Below, piece by piece: positions 14,552-24,627 of a DNA stretch of 64,000 nucleotides. The notes beneath the pieces were generated by a model, which saw nothing but the letters and a program-made list of their open reading frames with translations, ran no database searches and was not told the DNA's origin. Source of the stretch: Epiperipatus broadwayi (lineage: Eukaryota; Onychophora; Udeonychophora; Euonychophora; Peripatidae); assembly GCA_028023455.1 (NCBI GenBank), contig JAQFVV010000037.1, positions 1,984,001 to 2,048,000 on the forward strand. Reading direction: 5' to 3'. The stretch's first letter is position 1. Each line of letters starts with the position of its first letter. A program made the translations under genes and the position numbers.

Positions 14552-14869
14552 TTAATTTATCCATTTTTTTGAAATAGCAAAACACGTGTCGCGTCTATTG
14601 ATCGCGTTGTTATCATTGATAATAAAACGCGCCTCCTTGAACTTTCTTTTAAAATCGATGGCTTCGGAGGACATTATTTTGGGGTTGCAGGGTTCGAACA
14701 CATTTTCGAAAATATATTGCTCATCTATACATATACATGTGCTGAGTAGCTCTATTTTGGACAGTGGCCTTGGTTTCCCCCGTAGTATGTGGCGCTGCAT
14801 CCAGCCTGAGGCATGAAATGCTGTACATGACCTGGGGTGCCTGGGATGGATCCATTCTGTCCTTCGCAT
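14552..14869 (-). pseudogene. Penelope-like element, C-terminal GIY-YIG-domain end
   Basis: The - strand frame ends with FKRKFKEARFIINDNNAINR followed by RDTCFAISKKWIN and a stop. This matches the end of the GIY-YIG endonuclease region of Penelope-like retroelements, where a basic helix with KEA and an INRR motif precede the terminus. A closely related ending (KRKIKEALFISRDSDAINRK, then DTCFSLSKRWN) occurs in the palindrome at 16599-16753, so both copies belong to one family. It lies downstream, in - strand terms, of the reverse transcriptase at 15070-15504, as expected for a PLE, with about 200 nt of linker between them. The GIY and YIG motifs themselves are not recognisable, so it is degraded or truncated. 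Confidence 0.65.
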
Positions 14870-15069
14870 TCTTAATCAGCCTGTTAGTATTAGGGGGAGT
14901 GCAGAAGCCGACTTTAAATTCATTAGTTAAAGTCTTTATAAACTGTTGTGATACTTAAGAGAGGGTGATTTGAGGTTTATCTTTACTTATGTAGTTATTG
15001 ATTTTTTGTAAAATTGATCTATTTTCTTAGTAATTAATCTGCAGCTGAAGCCAACATTTACTAAATTCT

Positions 15070-15520
15070 TTATATAGCCTGCAATATTAGTCTTCCTATC
15101 AGCCTCGAATTTACACAAATTTTGATTCCTCCTGCGAATTTATATGTTGTAGGTGAATTGGAGTTCAGGTGGGTGAAACCTCTAACCTCAAGAGGCTTAA
15201 CAATCATGCAATAATGCAGAGCTCCTCCTCCTCTATGGACAAGCAAATCCAGATATTTTAGTTTCTGCAATTTGTTCTCCCAAGTGGTGTTTATAATTAA
15301 TTTAGTTTGCAGCTGTAATTCATTTTTAATGTTCGTGATTACATCTTTTGGAGCTACAATGAACACATCATCCACATAACGCGAGTATATTAATCCCGAA
15401 GTGTTAGAGATGTATTTAGAAATGACTTGCTTTTCAAAGAAGTTTAAAAATATGCTAGAAATTACTCCACTTAAGAGCAGACCCATCGGCCAACCATCTC
15501 TCATATTATACTATCCACCC
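15070..15520 (-). pseudogene. Penelope-like element reverse transcriptase (fingers-palm fragment)
   Basis: The 144-residue frame starts RDGWPMGLLLSGVISSIFLN, corresponding to the GVPMGSPLS...ADIFL box, and continues with LIYSRYVDDVFIVAPKDV, which contains the YVDD catalytic Asp pair. LKYLDLLVHRGGGALHYCM and a VKPLEVRGFTHLNSNSPTTY step follow, corresponding to the FLD-x-L-x-x-R and KPT-x-x-x-x-Y-x-H-x-x-SNHP boxes typical of PLE reverse transcriptases. The enzyme copies element RNA at the target site. Upstream sequence (15505-15600, - strand) keeps recognisable pieces only after a frameshift, so the N-terminal part is lost. Both aspartates are present, but the element as a whole is not intact. 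Confidence 0.85.
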
Positions 15521-15880
15521 TCAAAAGTTGTAAAAATGTTATTGTCTATAGTTTCAAAATTCATTAATTATCTAGTTGAGACATATTTTTTGCTACCTTC
15601 AACTTATTTAAAAATTATATATATACAATTCAATGTTTGATTTGTAATACATTATATAAACAGTCTGATTCATTCCTCAGACCATACATTAATAACTAAA
15701 CATTTTTTAGCAGAAACAAAATTTGAAGCAGTGGAAAACATATTAGTTAGGTTCAGAAATATTATCTTTGAAGTAATAATTTTTGTTTTCGATTTTGAAA
15801 TTTACAATTCATTTGGCAGTAATCCTACTATCGAATAGATTTAAATCTAGGGTAGTAATTCTAAATGGTGCTTGTCTTAT

Positions 15881-15922
15881 AGCTAAAGATGCCGTTGGAT
15901 GGCGCCGTTTTCACGCTAAAAC
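15881..15922. repeat. Outer inverted repeat, left copy
   Basis: AGCTAAAGATGCCG...GTTTTCACGC-TAAAAC here is matched on the opposite strand at 17652-17693 with about six mismatches over 42 bp. The pair encloses the 312-bp palindrome, so 15881-17693 behaves as one nested inverted structure, possibly the termini of the PLE insertion or of a separate element into which it inserted. Confidence 0.7.
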
Positions 15923-16229
15923 TATAAAATATGAACATTCACGGGCCGTTGATTTTAATAATGTTTCTGTGCTTTTTTGTAATGCGAAAATAAAAACAAA
16001 ACAAAATCGTCTTTTTTAAATATTATTTTTTATTAACATATACAATTTAAATGATAATAATAAATGTAAAATAAAATCAACAAATTACAATTTGCTTCGT
16101 GTTTTTTATATCGTATACTTTTTAAATTGTGTTACGGCTTTTTTTTTATCAATTTTCTATCGGATATTTTTTTATTTGTGTTACGACTTTTTTTGTTGTT
16201 GTTTAACTAAAAAATAATAATCATAATAA

Positions 16230-16541
16230 AAGCACAAGTGCGTGTGCGGCGCAACTGTTCCCAAAAGCTGTTAATACAAATACAAATAGCTAACTAAAAA
16301 TATTAAAACAGCTGAGCGCTTTCAAAGGATCTTGCCTTCATAATCATAGCTTGCTTACGTTTAAATTTATGCAAATATGCTAATTCCATCTTTTTGATAG
16401 AGAAAAACACGTGTCCTTCCTGTTTATGGCATCGCTGTCGCGAGAGATAAATAAAGCCTCTTTGATCTTTCTTTTGAGGTCATGTCTCTCTCTACATACG
16501 ATGGTAGGATTGTCCGGAATGCACTCATGGTGACTTGTGCA
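16230..16541. repeat. Left arm of a 312-bp inverted repeat made of PLE tail
   Basis: Starting AAGCACAAGTGCG, this arm is the reverse complement of 16592-16903. I compared the arms segment by segment and saw no mismatch. It holds the PLE C-terminal coding tail in antisense orientation plus its 3' flank. Bases just outside the arms (16229 and 16904) do not pair. Confidence 0.95.
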
Positions 16542-16591
16542 ATAGAGCTCGCAATGATCCTTCTACTTATTCAGTTTTTTATCAGCACCAG

Positions 16592-16903
16592 TGCACAAGT
16601 CACCATGAGTGCATTCCGGACAATCCTACCATCGTATGTAGAGAGAGACATGACCTCAAAAGAAAGATCAAAGAGGCTTTATTTATCTCTCGCGACAGCG
16701 ATGCCATAAACAGGAAGGACACGTGTTTTTCTCTATCAAAAAGATGGAATTAGCATATTTGCATAAATTTAAACGTAAGCAAGCTATGATTATGAAGGCA
16801 AGATCCTTTGAAAGCGCTCAGCTGTTTTAATATTTTTAGTTAGCTATTTGTATTTGTATTAACAGCTTTTGGGAACAGTTGCGCCGCACACGCACTTGTG
16901 CTT
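16592..16903 (+). mobile_element. Right arm of the inverted repeat: PLE C-terminal tail and 3' flank
   Basis: In sense orientation the arm encodes SHHECIPDNPTIVCRERHD, then the basic KRKIKEALFISRDSDAINRK segment and DTCFSLSKRWN before a stop at about 16753. About 150 nt of 3' sequence follow, up to 16903. The coding tail closely resembles that of the PLE copy at 14552-14869. A 50-nt spacer (16542-16591) separates the arms. Head-to-head copies of terminal sequence are a known habit of Penelope-like elements. The complete identity of the arms suggests a recent event or continuing gene conversion. Confidence 0.8.
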
Positions 16904-16973
16904 GAATACATACATTTCCCAAAAGTAAAATTATTTAACTTAATCATAATAAAAGTAAAAGTTGTTACGGTTA

Positions 16974-17000
16974 GATTTAGGGTTAGGTTTAGGGTTCGTG
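16974..17000 (+). repeat. Short TTAGGG-like interspersed run
   Basis: GGTTAGATTTAGGGTTAGG, followed by TTTAGGGTTC, contains degenerate TTAGGG/TTTAGGG units next to the PLE palindrome. It is too short and impure to call a telomeric array. Confidence 0.4.
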
Positions 17001-17651
17001 TTCTGTTGTTTGTAATGCTAAAATAAAAAAATTCAAAATCGTAACCGTACTCAGACAAAAGAAAGAAACTCAAACTTTTTTAAACAACAACAACCACATA
17101 CAAATGTCTTCTTTACTTATTAAACATGTTTATAATATTTGCTTTTTATGAAATTTACAAAAAAAAAAACTGTATATTTGGACTTTTCTTGTTGGATATT
17201 TTTTTCGTACCGCTCTTTTTTACTTCAAAAATATACAGACGGTAGAATCTTCTTTGTCTCATGGAATGTTACGAACAGTATGTTACTTGACACGTTACCT
17301 AATTGCAACTCAATAAAAACATAGATATTTAACATTTTCCCAAATAAAAGTTCACTACAGTACGTTGTAAAAAGTCTTAGAATTATTGCTTTAAAAAATC
17401 TGAACATTTCAATAGTTTAAAATACAAAAAAATCCAATGAAAACAACATTTCAATACAATTCAAATACAAACTCTCTCATCAAGCTGTAATTATTTTATA
17501 AATTGTGCGAATTCGGAAAATGTATTTGCTGCTATGCAACATACATGATGTACTGCGACGCGACATAGCGGCCTGCATTCTGTAGCACAACAAAAAAGTT
17601 GTATTATACGCAGGTTCGAATGTGTAGGCTGCAGAAACAGCATTTTTATGT

Positions 17652-17693
17652 GTTTTGGCGTGAAAACCGCACCATAGAGCGGCATCTTTAGCT
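17652..17693. repeat. Outer inverted repeat, right copy
   Basis: Partner of 15881-15922 (reverse complement, about 36 of 42 identical). A CpG-containing stretch on its left (17500-17650) has no partner near the left copy, so the repeat is short and sharply bounded. Confidence 0.7.
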
Positions 17694-17936
17694 AAAAGAT
17701 GAATACCATTTTTTATATTTGTTTATTTTCTATTATCAATAAACTTTTGTGATATTAAAACTTAATAGATATTCAAAAGCATTGCAAGATTTTTTCACTT
17801 TTGGAATTTTTTTAATGACAAAGTTTTCCTAAAACCAGAATTTCATTTCAGCTAATAATTTTTTGATAAAAGTCTTTTTTTTTTAGTATTAGAACAGAAC
17901 GTTCCTTTTCTCATTATTTTTAATATAAAGTCAGTT

Positions 17937-18670
17937 CTATCTTTTAGAATATTTCTGTGAATTAATTTTACTCATATAGATTTTTTTTTATATTTTACAA
18001 GAATTATTCTTATGTTATTAATTTTTTATGATTTATTTGTTTTTCATTTTTTGTAAAAATTATTGTCAGAATTATGTGTCGATGTCTAAAATATGTTTCA
18101 AATTTTATTAAATGATAGTTATAAATTTATATTTTATGCGTTCATTGTCAGATTATGATATTTCAGTATTAAATTGACATTGATCAAACTGAGACCTTTT
18201 CCCCCAGTTGCAATTGGTTTACAAACTATTAACTCTATAGTCTATTGCAAACTGTTACAATACCATAATATAGATTATTCTTGAATTGTGATATTCGCTC
18301 TATCTTTTGGAATATTTCTGTGAATTAATTTTACTCAGACAATTTTTTTTTTTTTATATTTTACAAATAGGATAATATTTTTATGTTATCATACTTTATG
18401 ATCTATTCATGAAGTTTTTCATTTTCTGTAAAAGTTGTTACTATTACTGCCATCACCAAAAATTACAAAATTGTCTAATGTATATTTCTAATTTTTATAT
18501 TAAATGTTGATTCTAATTTATTTTTTATGTGGGCAGTGCCAGGGGATTGTAATATTGTAGTACTAAATTGACATTAAGCAAACTGAGACCCAATTGGAAT
18601 TGATTTAGGAACTTCTAGCTTTAGTGTCTATAATAACATACAGATTATCCTTGAATTGTGATACTAGCTC
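17937..18670. repeat. Tandem duplication of a 363-bp unit
   Basis: CTATCTTTT-GAATATTTC at 17937 recurs at 18300, and the two copies stay alignable through TTTTACTCA, a poly-T tract, TTAAATTGACATT, AACTGAGACC and TTGAATTGTGATA at the end (about 18290 and 18660). The copies differ by scattered substitutions and small indels, so the duplication is old. No coding potential. Confidence 0.85.
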
Positions 18671-20599
18671 TTATTTTTTTAACAACAAAAAAAGTAATTA
18701 TGTTGGTATATTGGAATAATCTTTTGAATTTATTAAATTAACTTAATTTATGTTGCATAGTAAGTCATTTTCTGTTTTATTTATAATTGAATCAAAAACA
18801 ATTAAATGATTAGTTATTTGAGAGATCATGTTATGTTGAAGCATCAGAAATAAACACGGAACTTATACCCAGGTATCTTTAAATCTCACTCTTATCATTA
18901 CACTAAAGTGCACATTATTTCAAGAATTTAAATTATTTATATACTATGTGTGACAATAGAGAAAATATTTTAATGTAGCAATAACATGTTGAGTTTTACA
19001 AGACTCCATCATTAATGTCTTTAGTTTAAGGCAGTATTATTTTGTTGGGAAAGTGAAATAAGTTTATATTTTTTCCTTCTATGTCTAAATGGAATGTGAT
19101 TGATACTTTTCAAAAAATATAATCAGTCTTCATCATAATGAATCAAAAATTACTTGTTTGGGAAATCTTGTAATATTCAAATACCAGATGTAATAGATTG
19201 AGCTTTGTTTAAGAAATCTTTGGTTTTAGAGCAATCATTAAATTGCAAAAGCATGATATGGAATAATGGATATTGAGTGCTCATATGACATGTAAATCAC
19301 CTACCAGATGAAGCCACATAGTATACAGTATATCAGTCATCAGAGAAAAAAAAAGAGAAAAAATAGTGTAAAATTTTTATTACTGAATCGACAATAAAAA
19401 GCTTATTAATTAAATGAAAGCATGAAAATAATGTATTTCTCGATGAAAATTATTTTCACCAAAGAAATAAATGTATGTATTATTGAATTTTTGGCAAAAA
19501 AATGCATGAAAAGTATATTTAGCCACCAAAGCAATATGAATATATTTTGTTTTATATTAAAATGCAATCCATAAGAAGTGCAAGTTTGAAGTCATATGCA
19601 AATCTAAGAAATGAAAATCTGAAAAGCGATCCTTTTTCAGCAAGAACTGTATTAAAAAAAAGCATAAAACTAATTTGCACATTAGCAAGTGAAAAGTAAT
19701 CCACAACAATAGATGTGTTAAGTAAAAACAATTATTAAGACATGAAACTCCAAAAAATAATTCATTTAAGGAGTCACAAAATATACACAGATAAAATACA
19801 TACATTTCATAAAATTGGGCGGCTATAAGCTTCATTAATTTCACACTATATTACTGGATAGTTTTTATAATATAAAAATTTGTAACACTACTTAGTTATT
19901 TTCACTTTAGCAGGCTTCATCACTTTTCATTCAGTAATTATTTATTATCTTTTTTTGTGATTTTTTTTTTTTTTGCTGCTAATGGATTGCTTTTTGGAAT
20001 TTTCATTTTTTATGGATTTACATTTGTATCACATTTACATTTCATTTCTCATGGAAAGCTTTTATTTAATACACCTGTTGTGGAGTATTTTGTTTATAAA
20101 TTATAAATCATTTTCACAGATTTGTGTAATACAATTTTTGTCATAAACATATTGCTTTTTTGAAATTTCATTTCTTATGAACAAATCCTATTCCTTCTTT
20201 ATTATCTTGGTTACTAAATATATTATTTTCATTCTCTTAATTAATACACTTCTTGCTGTAAATTTAATAATAAATAAATACATTTTATTTCTTATTGACT
20301 ATTATTATTATTTTTTGGTCATTGATATGTATTATATATATATATGCATTTGATAGTAGATTATGTGCTATAGGAGCACCAAATATTGATCATATCAAAT
20401 AAAAAGTTGACAGTAAATGTCATCAAATAGTAGATCATAAGTAATTCTATTTGCAGCATTAATAAACATTTTAAAAGAATATTGAAATATATCTACAAAT
20501 AATTATTATGCTTTAAAATGGGAAATCTCTTAGTTTTACTAAGTATCAATAATATGCTTCAAATTTATTATTATTATTATTAAAATGCATTTTTGTATA
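18671..20599. other. AT-rich non-coding sequence
   Basis: Nearly CpG-free and without recognisable coding. The frame at 19557-19844 (- strand) is rich in Leu, Phe and Cys by base composition only. A (TA)n-like microsatellite lies near 20330. Confidence 0.55.
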
Positions 20600-21130
20600 G
20601 AATGAAAAAATAATTTTACCATTATTTAATCTATAATGTGAATACTCTTAATTCCCCATAAATCCATGTTAAAGTACAAAATGATATATACAATATTTCA
20701 TTGCACCCATATGGATATTCTAAACATGTCAACTATTTATAATATATATGTACCCATATATGATATAAAATCCATATCTCCCCATAAATCTATTTAATAA
20801 CAAACAATATATACAGTATTTTCATTTTCCTTGCACCTATATACAGATATTTTAAACACATGACCTGTGTTTATATAAGATGAAAGAATAATTTTACCTT
20901 ATTTAATGAAATATGGAACTACTAATACCCTCCATAAATCCATGTTAAAATAGAAAATGTTATACAGTATACAATATTATTTTACATATATATGGACATT
21001 TTAAAAATGTCAACTGTGTACAATATATATGTATACATATATGATACAAATTACATGTCTATAAATCCATGTTTAGTAACATAATATCCTCATTTTCACT
21101 GCATCCATTTAAAAATATTTTAATCACATC
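20600..21130. repeat. Diverged tandem array with a two-step (about 126 + 151 bp) period
   Basis: CCATAAATCCATGTTA-like cores occur near 20654, 20780, 20930 and 21057, giving alternating spacings of about 126, 150 and 127. A second marker (AATGAAA-AATAATTTTACC) at 20601 and 20880 gives a higher-order period of about 279. CATATATGTATAC- and GCACC-type blocks repeat in the same order. Confidence 0.75.
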
Positions 21131-22599
21131 AAATATGTCCATATATATAATGCAAAATACAAGTTAAAAATTAAAACATCAAAAATTATTAATAAAAATA
21201 TAAATACTTTATAAACATGCATACTCACATAGTACTGTATAAACATATTTAAAAAATATTCTTTCAAAAATGCTTTTATTTCTGTATTTCTGAATTTTTA
21301 TTTTTTAAAATATGTTTTAAACATATTTATATCTAATAAAAACTGAATTAAATTTAAAAATGTGAAGAAAATTTAAGTTCATATTTTTAAAACATTAAAT
21401 ATCAATGAAAAAAAATAAAAAAATACAACTCATTCTTTTTTCCATTTTTCTTACTGATGAAAAGTGATAATAAACAATAAAGATAGATATCTAAATGATA
21501 TCAAATTAATATTTCAAGCAAGATTACTTTATAGAGAGAAGCTACTCATCTTGTTGAAAGAATGTGACATTTTGTGATTGGATAATTAGTTGCAATGTTT
21601 ATTTTTTGATTTTTTAAAAATATTTATTATATATATTTTAAACTATAATTGAAACTGGATATATTATAATCTGCTTGTATTCACTATTTATCATTAATAA
21701 ATAGAATTTTGAAAACATTTATAATCATATGCAATAAGTCATAATTTTTATGTGAATCTAAATTGGTAGCAATTTTAATTAATACTTCATTAACAGGCAA
21801 TGTGTATTTTAATTCAATATAAATGTTTCTTTTTTTGACTGTGATATTGTCAGTTTTTTTTTTTTATCAAATCATTTTGATTATACTTAACTTTGGTTAT
21901 AATGATCACATTTTCTCCCATTTTTCAGTGTACTTTTATCGATTGGTTTGAATATAATTAGGCCAAAATTAATTTATTACTGTGTTATTTAAACATTGGA
22001 TAAAATAATAAAGTTACATGAATATATGATTTTATTTTAGATGGCATATTAGTTAAGATAATAAAAATTGCCCACTTTGCTAGAAATTTTTTGTATATAT
22101 CAAATTATTGCTAAAATTGAAATGTGGATAAGATAAAAAAAAAAAGGGTTTTCTAAAAAATATTTTTGAAATATGATTAAATATATTTTTATGAAAAAAT
22201 ATGTAAATTTTATAAATTAACATAAGAAAATTAATATATATTAAGTAATTTTTTTTGTTGGTTATATAGTATGAAAATGATTTTTATGAAACAAATAAAT
22301 TTTATAATCTAATACAAACAGATTTTTTTAATTTTTTTTTTGTTATAGGATATGATTTATTTAATGATTTTTTTTTTGGATTTCAGGCTTTTTTTTTTTT
22401 TTTTAATTTACAATATTTTCATGCATATACTACTTAATTTTTTTTTTAAAGAAAATTAGAATAAAAAAAGTGGGATGTGCAATTATATTCATATAGTATA
22501 GAGAAAATTTTGATAGTTTACATAATATCAGAACACCCCAACAGAAAAAATGAAAAGGCTGACATTAATCAAGGGTGTGATTGAATAAAGAAATTAAGG

Positions 22600-22765
22600 A
22601 ACAGTATCATGAAAGAAATCATTATAAAATCTTTTAAGAAGACTGAAATTTTTAATGCCATTTGGTGCAGAAGATGAGGCAATTTGTGAAGAATCTAGTG
22701 ATGAATCAAATGTCGGAAATAGTAATATGATTGAAAGGGATGAGGTTTTAGAGTTCTATAATTAA
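22600..22765 (+). pseudogene. pogo/Tigger-type transposase C-terminus, frameshifted
   Basis: One frame reads IIKSFKKTEIFNA (22621 onward). After a one-base shift the frame from 22655 reads FGAEDEAICEESSDESN and ends EVLEFYN before a stop. This follows the C-terminal pattern of pogo/Tigger DDE transposases: I-x-x-SFKK-x-GISNALDG followed by an acidic EDE...EESS tail. The catalytic domain should lie upstream but only weak traces are seen (for example an SIMKEII helix), so most of the element has eroded or been lost. Confidence 0.55.
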
Positions 22766-23234
22766 AATGATTTAAAAATCTTTTTGAATAGTATAGATAA
22801 TATTTTTTATAGATTTTTATAAAATTTTTTCAAAAATCTGAAATTTTTATTGAAAAAAATTGAATGCATATTATGTATGTGCATGATATATGCGTGAAAA
22901 TACAGTATATCACCAAATACTGAATGTGTCTAATAATTATTAAATAGATATAGATGTATGCTATGTACAAAACTCAATAAATTATGTTGATTAATTTGTT
23001 TATGAGACATTGTTTATGGGAGAAGTTTAACTATTTTGATATTTATTCTAATTTATTGAATTATCAAGTAATGGGAAAAAAAAGATTAGATATATTCTAT
23101 AGAATTGAGCTGTTACACTTTAATCTGCCACACTTGATGTCTCACTAACCTTTACTTATCTCCTGACAATTTATTATAAGGTAAATGAATAAAATGGAAT
23201 TAATAATAAAAATATTTGAAAATTGATTATCATT

Positions 23235-23242
23235 AAATTTTT
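23235..23242. repeat. Target-site duplication of the Merlin element, left
   Basis: AAATTTTT immediately precedes the left inverted repeat; AAATTTTC follows the right one. Seven of eight bases match, and 8-9 bp is the length expected for Merlin elements. Confidence 0.7.
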
Positions 23243-24216
23243 GGTAATTTTCTATTTCCTGGTGTTAGCCGCATGATGGCATTGATGCTAACCAAAAATA
23301 TATACATATAACGATGCCGGGCCGGGCCTGCGATTGATTTTATATAAAAATATCTGATTTGGATTTGTAATAAAATATTATAATAACTAATACTATATGA
23401 TGCTAGTCTTTCATTTTTATAAAAAAATGTTTATTAATCTTATATTGTTATTTTTTTTTTTAATTTGTGTTTGTGTCTTTAAAGTTATGGTGTTTTTCTA
23501 ATTTTTTTTTTAGTTTATGTGTGTCTTTTAAAGTTACGGTATTTTTTTAAGAGTAAATAAATAATTTTACTAAAAAGCAATACGTAATTATAAATATATA
23601 AAAAGTAATATAATTCATATACTACAATTTGTAATTGATACCCGACTACTATGGTTTTTTTTTTTTTACAGTAATTAAAACTCACATATATAAAAAGGTA
23701 ACGTTATTTAAATAGTACAATTTAAAAATATTCCCCACGAACTTTTTTTTTTAAGTTAATAGTAGTGGGTTGTTTTTAATAGTGTGAATCTGTTAACCTT
23801 AAATTTATATACTACATTTAGATTTATTATACGAATAGTTTTCTTTTTTTTTGTGACGGTAATTATACTCGGAAACTGTGTTGTTTTTGTTTGTGTATAT
23901 ATTTCTATAATGGATATAACGTCATTATTTTAATACAAAATAATGCTGTTTGTATAAAATAGTAAAACATTTGGATAAAATATATTCCTAAATCATTAAA
24001 TAAATTAATAGTTAATATACAAATAAAAAAACATCTCATCTACATGTTCTTCTTTCTTGGTCTATTTGGAAGAAAAAAACAACAGCAGCATTGTTCGTGG
24101 CGAGAAACTTTGTCAAAAACACGTTTGAGCGAAGAAACATCAATAACAAAATAACACTATAACTGGTTATTGAACTATGAGAAAATATTAGCAAAAAAAA
24201 ATTGAACAGTCGACAA

Positions 24217-24627
24217 CTACTTTCTCAAACAAGATCGCACGAAAAACATCTTCACCCTTGTGAAGACGTCGCCAAAGGAACTTGCACAAGTAATCATCCA
24301 TGCATCACCTGTGTGTTCCACCCTTTCTGTTTTGGGATTTGAGGCAGCCCATAAACGCTCAACATTTTGGGTATGCGCACCTGTGTTAGGATCCACAAAG
24401 TTGTAGCGGTGGTTTACGTGCAGATGTTTAAATCCTGCTGCCTCTAGATCAGATGTTTTATAACTTTTCCAGCAGTTGGAGTAGATGGTGGAAGGACGTT
24501 CTGATGGGGATGCAACATATAGAAAAAGGTGACGATAGTTGCAGACCGAGATGGCAGTACGAGCCAGAAACTTGACGTCCACCACACAAGCCAAATTATG
24601 ATCAAGGGAAGGGGCCGTTGTCACCAA
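24217..24627 (-). pseudogene. ISXO2/IS1595-like (Merlin) transposase fragment
   Basis: The 136-residue frame contains FLYVASPSERPSTIYSNCWK, then SYKTSDLEAAGFKHLHVNHR, then YNFVDPNTGAHTQNVERLW. This is the diagnostic second half of the ISXO2-like DDE/DDN domain: (S)D-x-W-x-x-Y, then a leucine-rich turn, then VNH...NFVDP-x-TGAHTQ-x-x-E-x-x-W. The enzyme cuts and pastes Merlin elements. The usual SDCWKSY reads SNCWKSY, so the second catalytic Asp is Asn, and after ERLW the family's K-x-x-K-x-x-x-GT-x-R-x-x-L helix is replaced by unrelated residues, so a frameshift or deletion is likely. The N-terminal zinc-ribbon and first catalytic Asp region are not recognised upstream. Probably inactive. Confidence 0.85.

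Noticed and set aside
14690-14702. GGTTCGAACAC as a tRNA B box
   Set aside because: It falls inside the PLE coding tail on the opposite strand, with no tRNA arms around it.
16482-16709. 75-codon frame overlapping the left arm of the palindrome
   Set aside because: It is largely the antisense of the PLE tail plus spacer, with no independent evidence.
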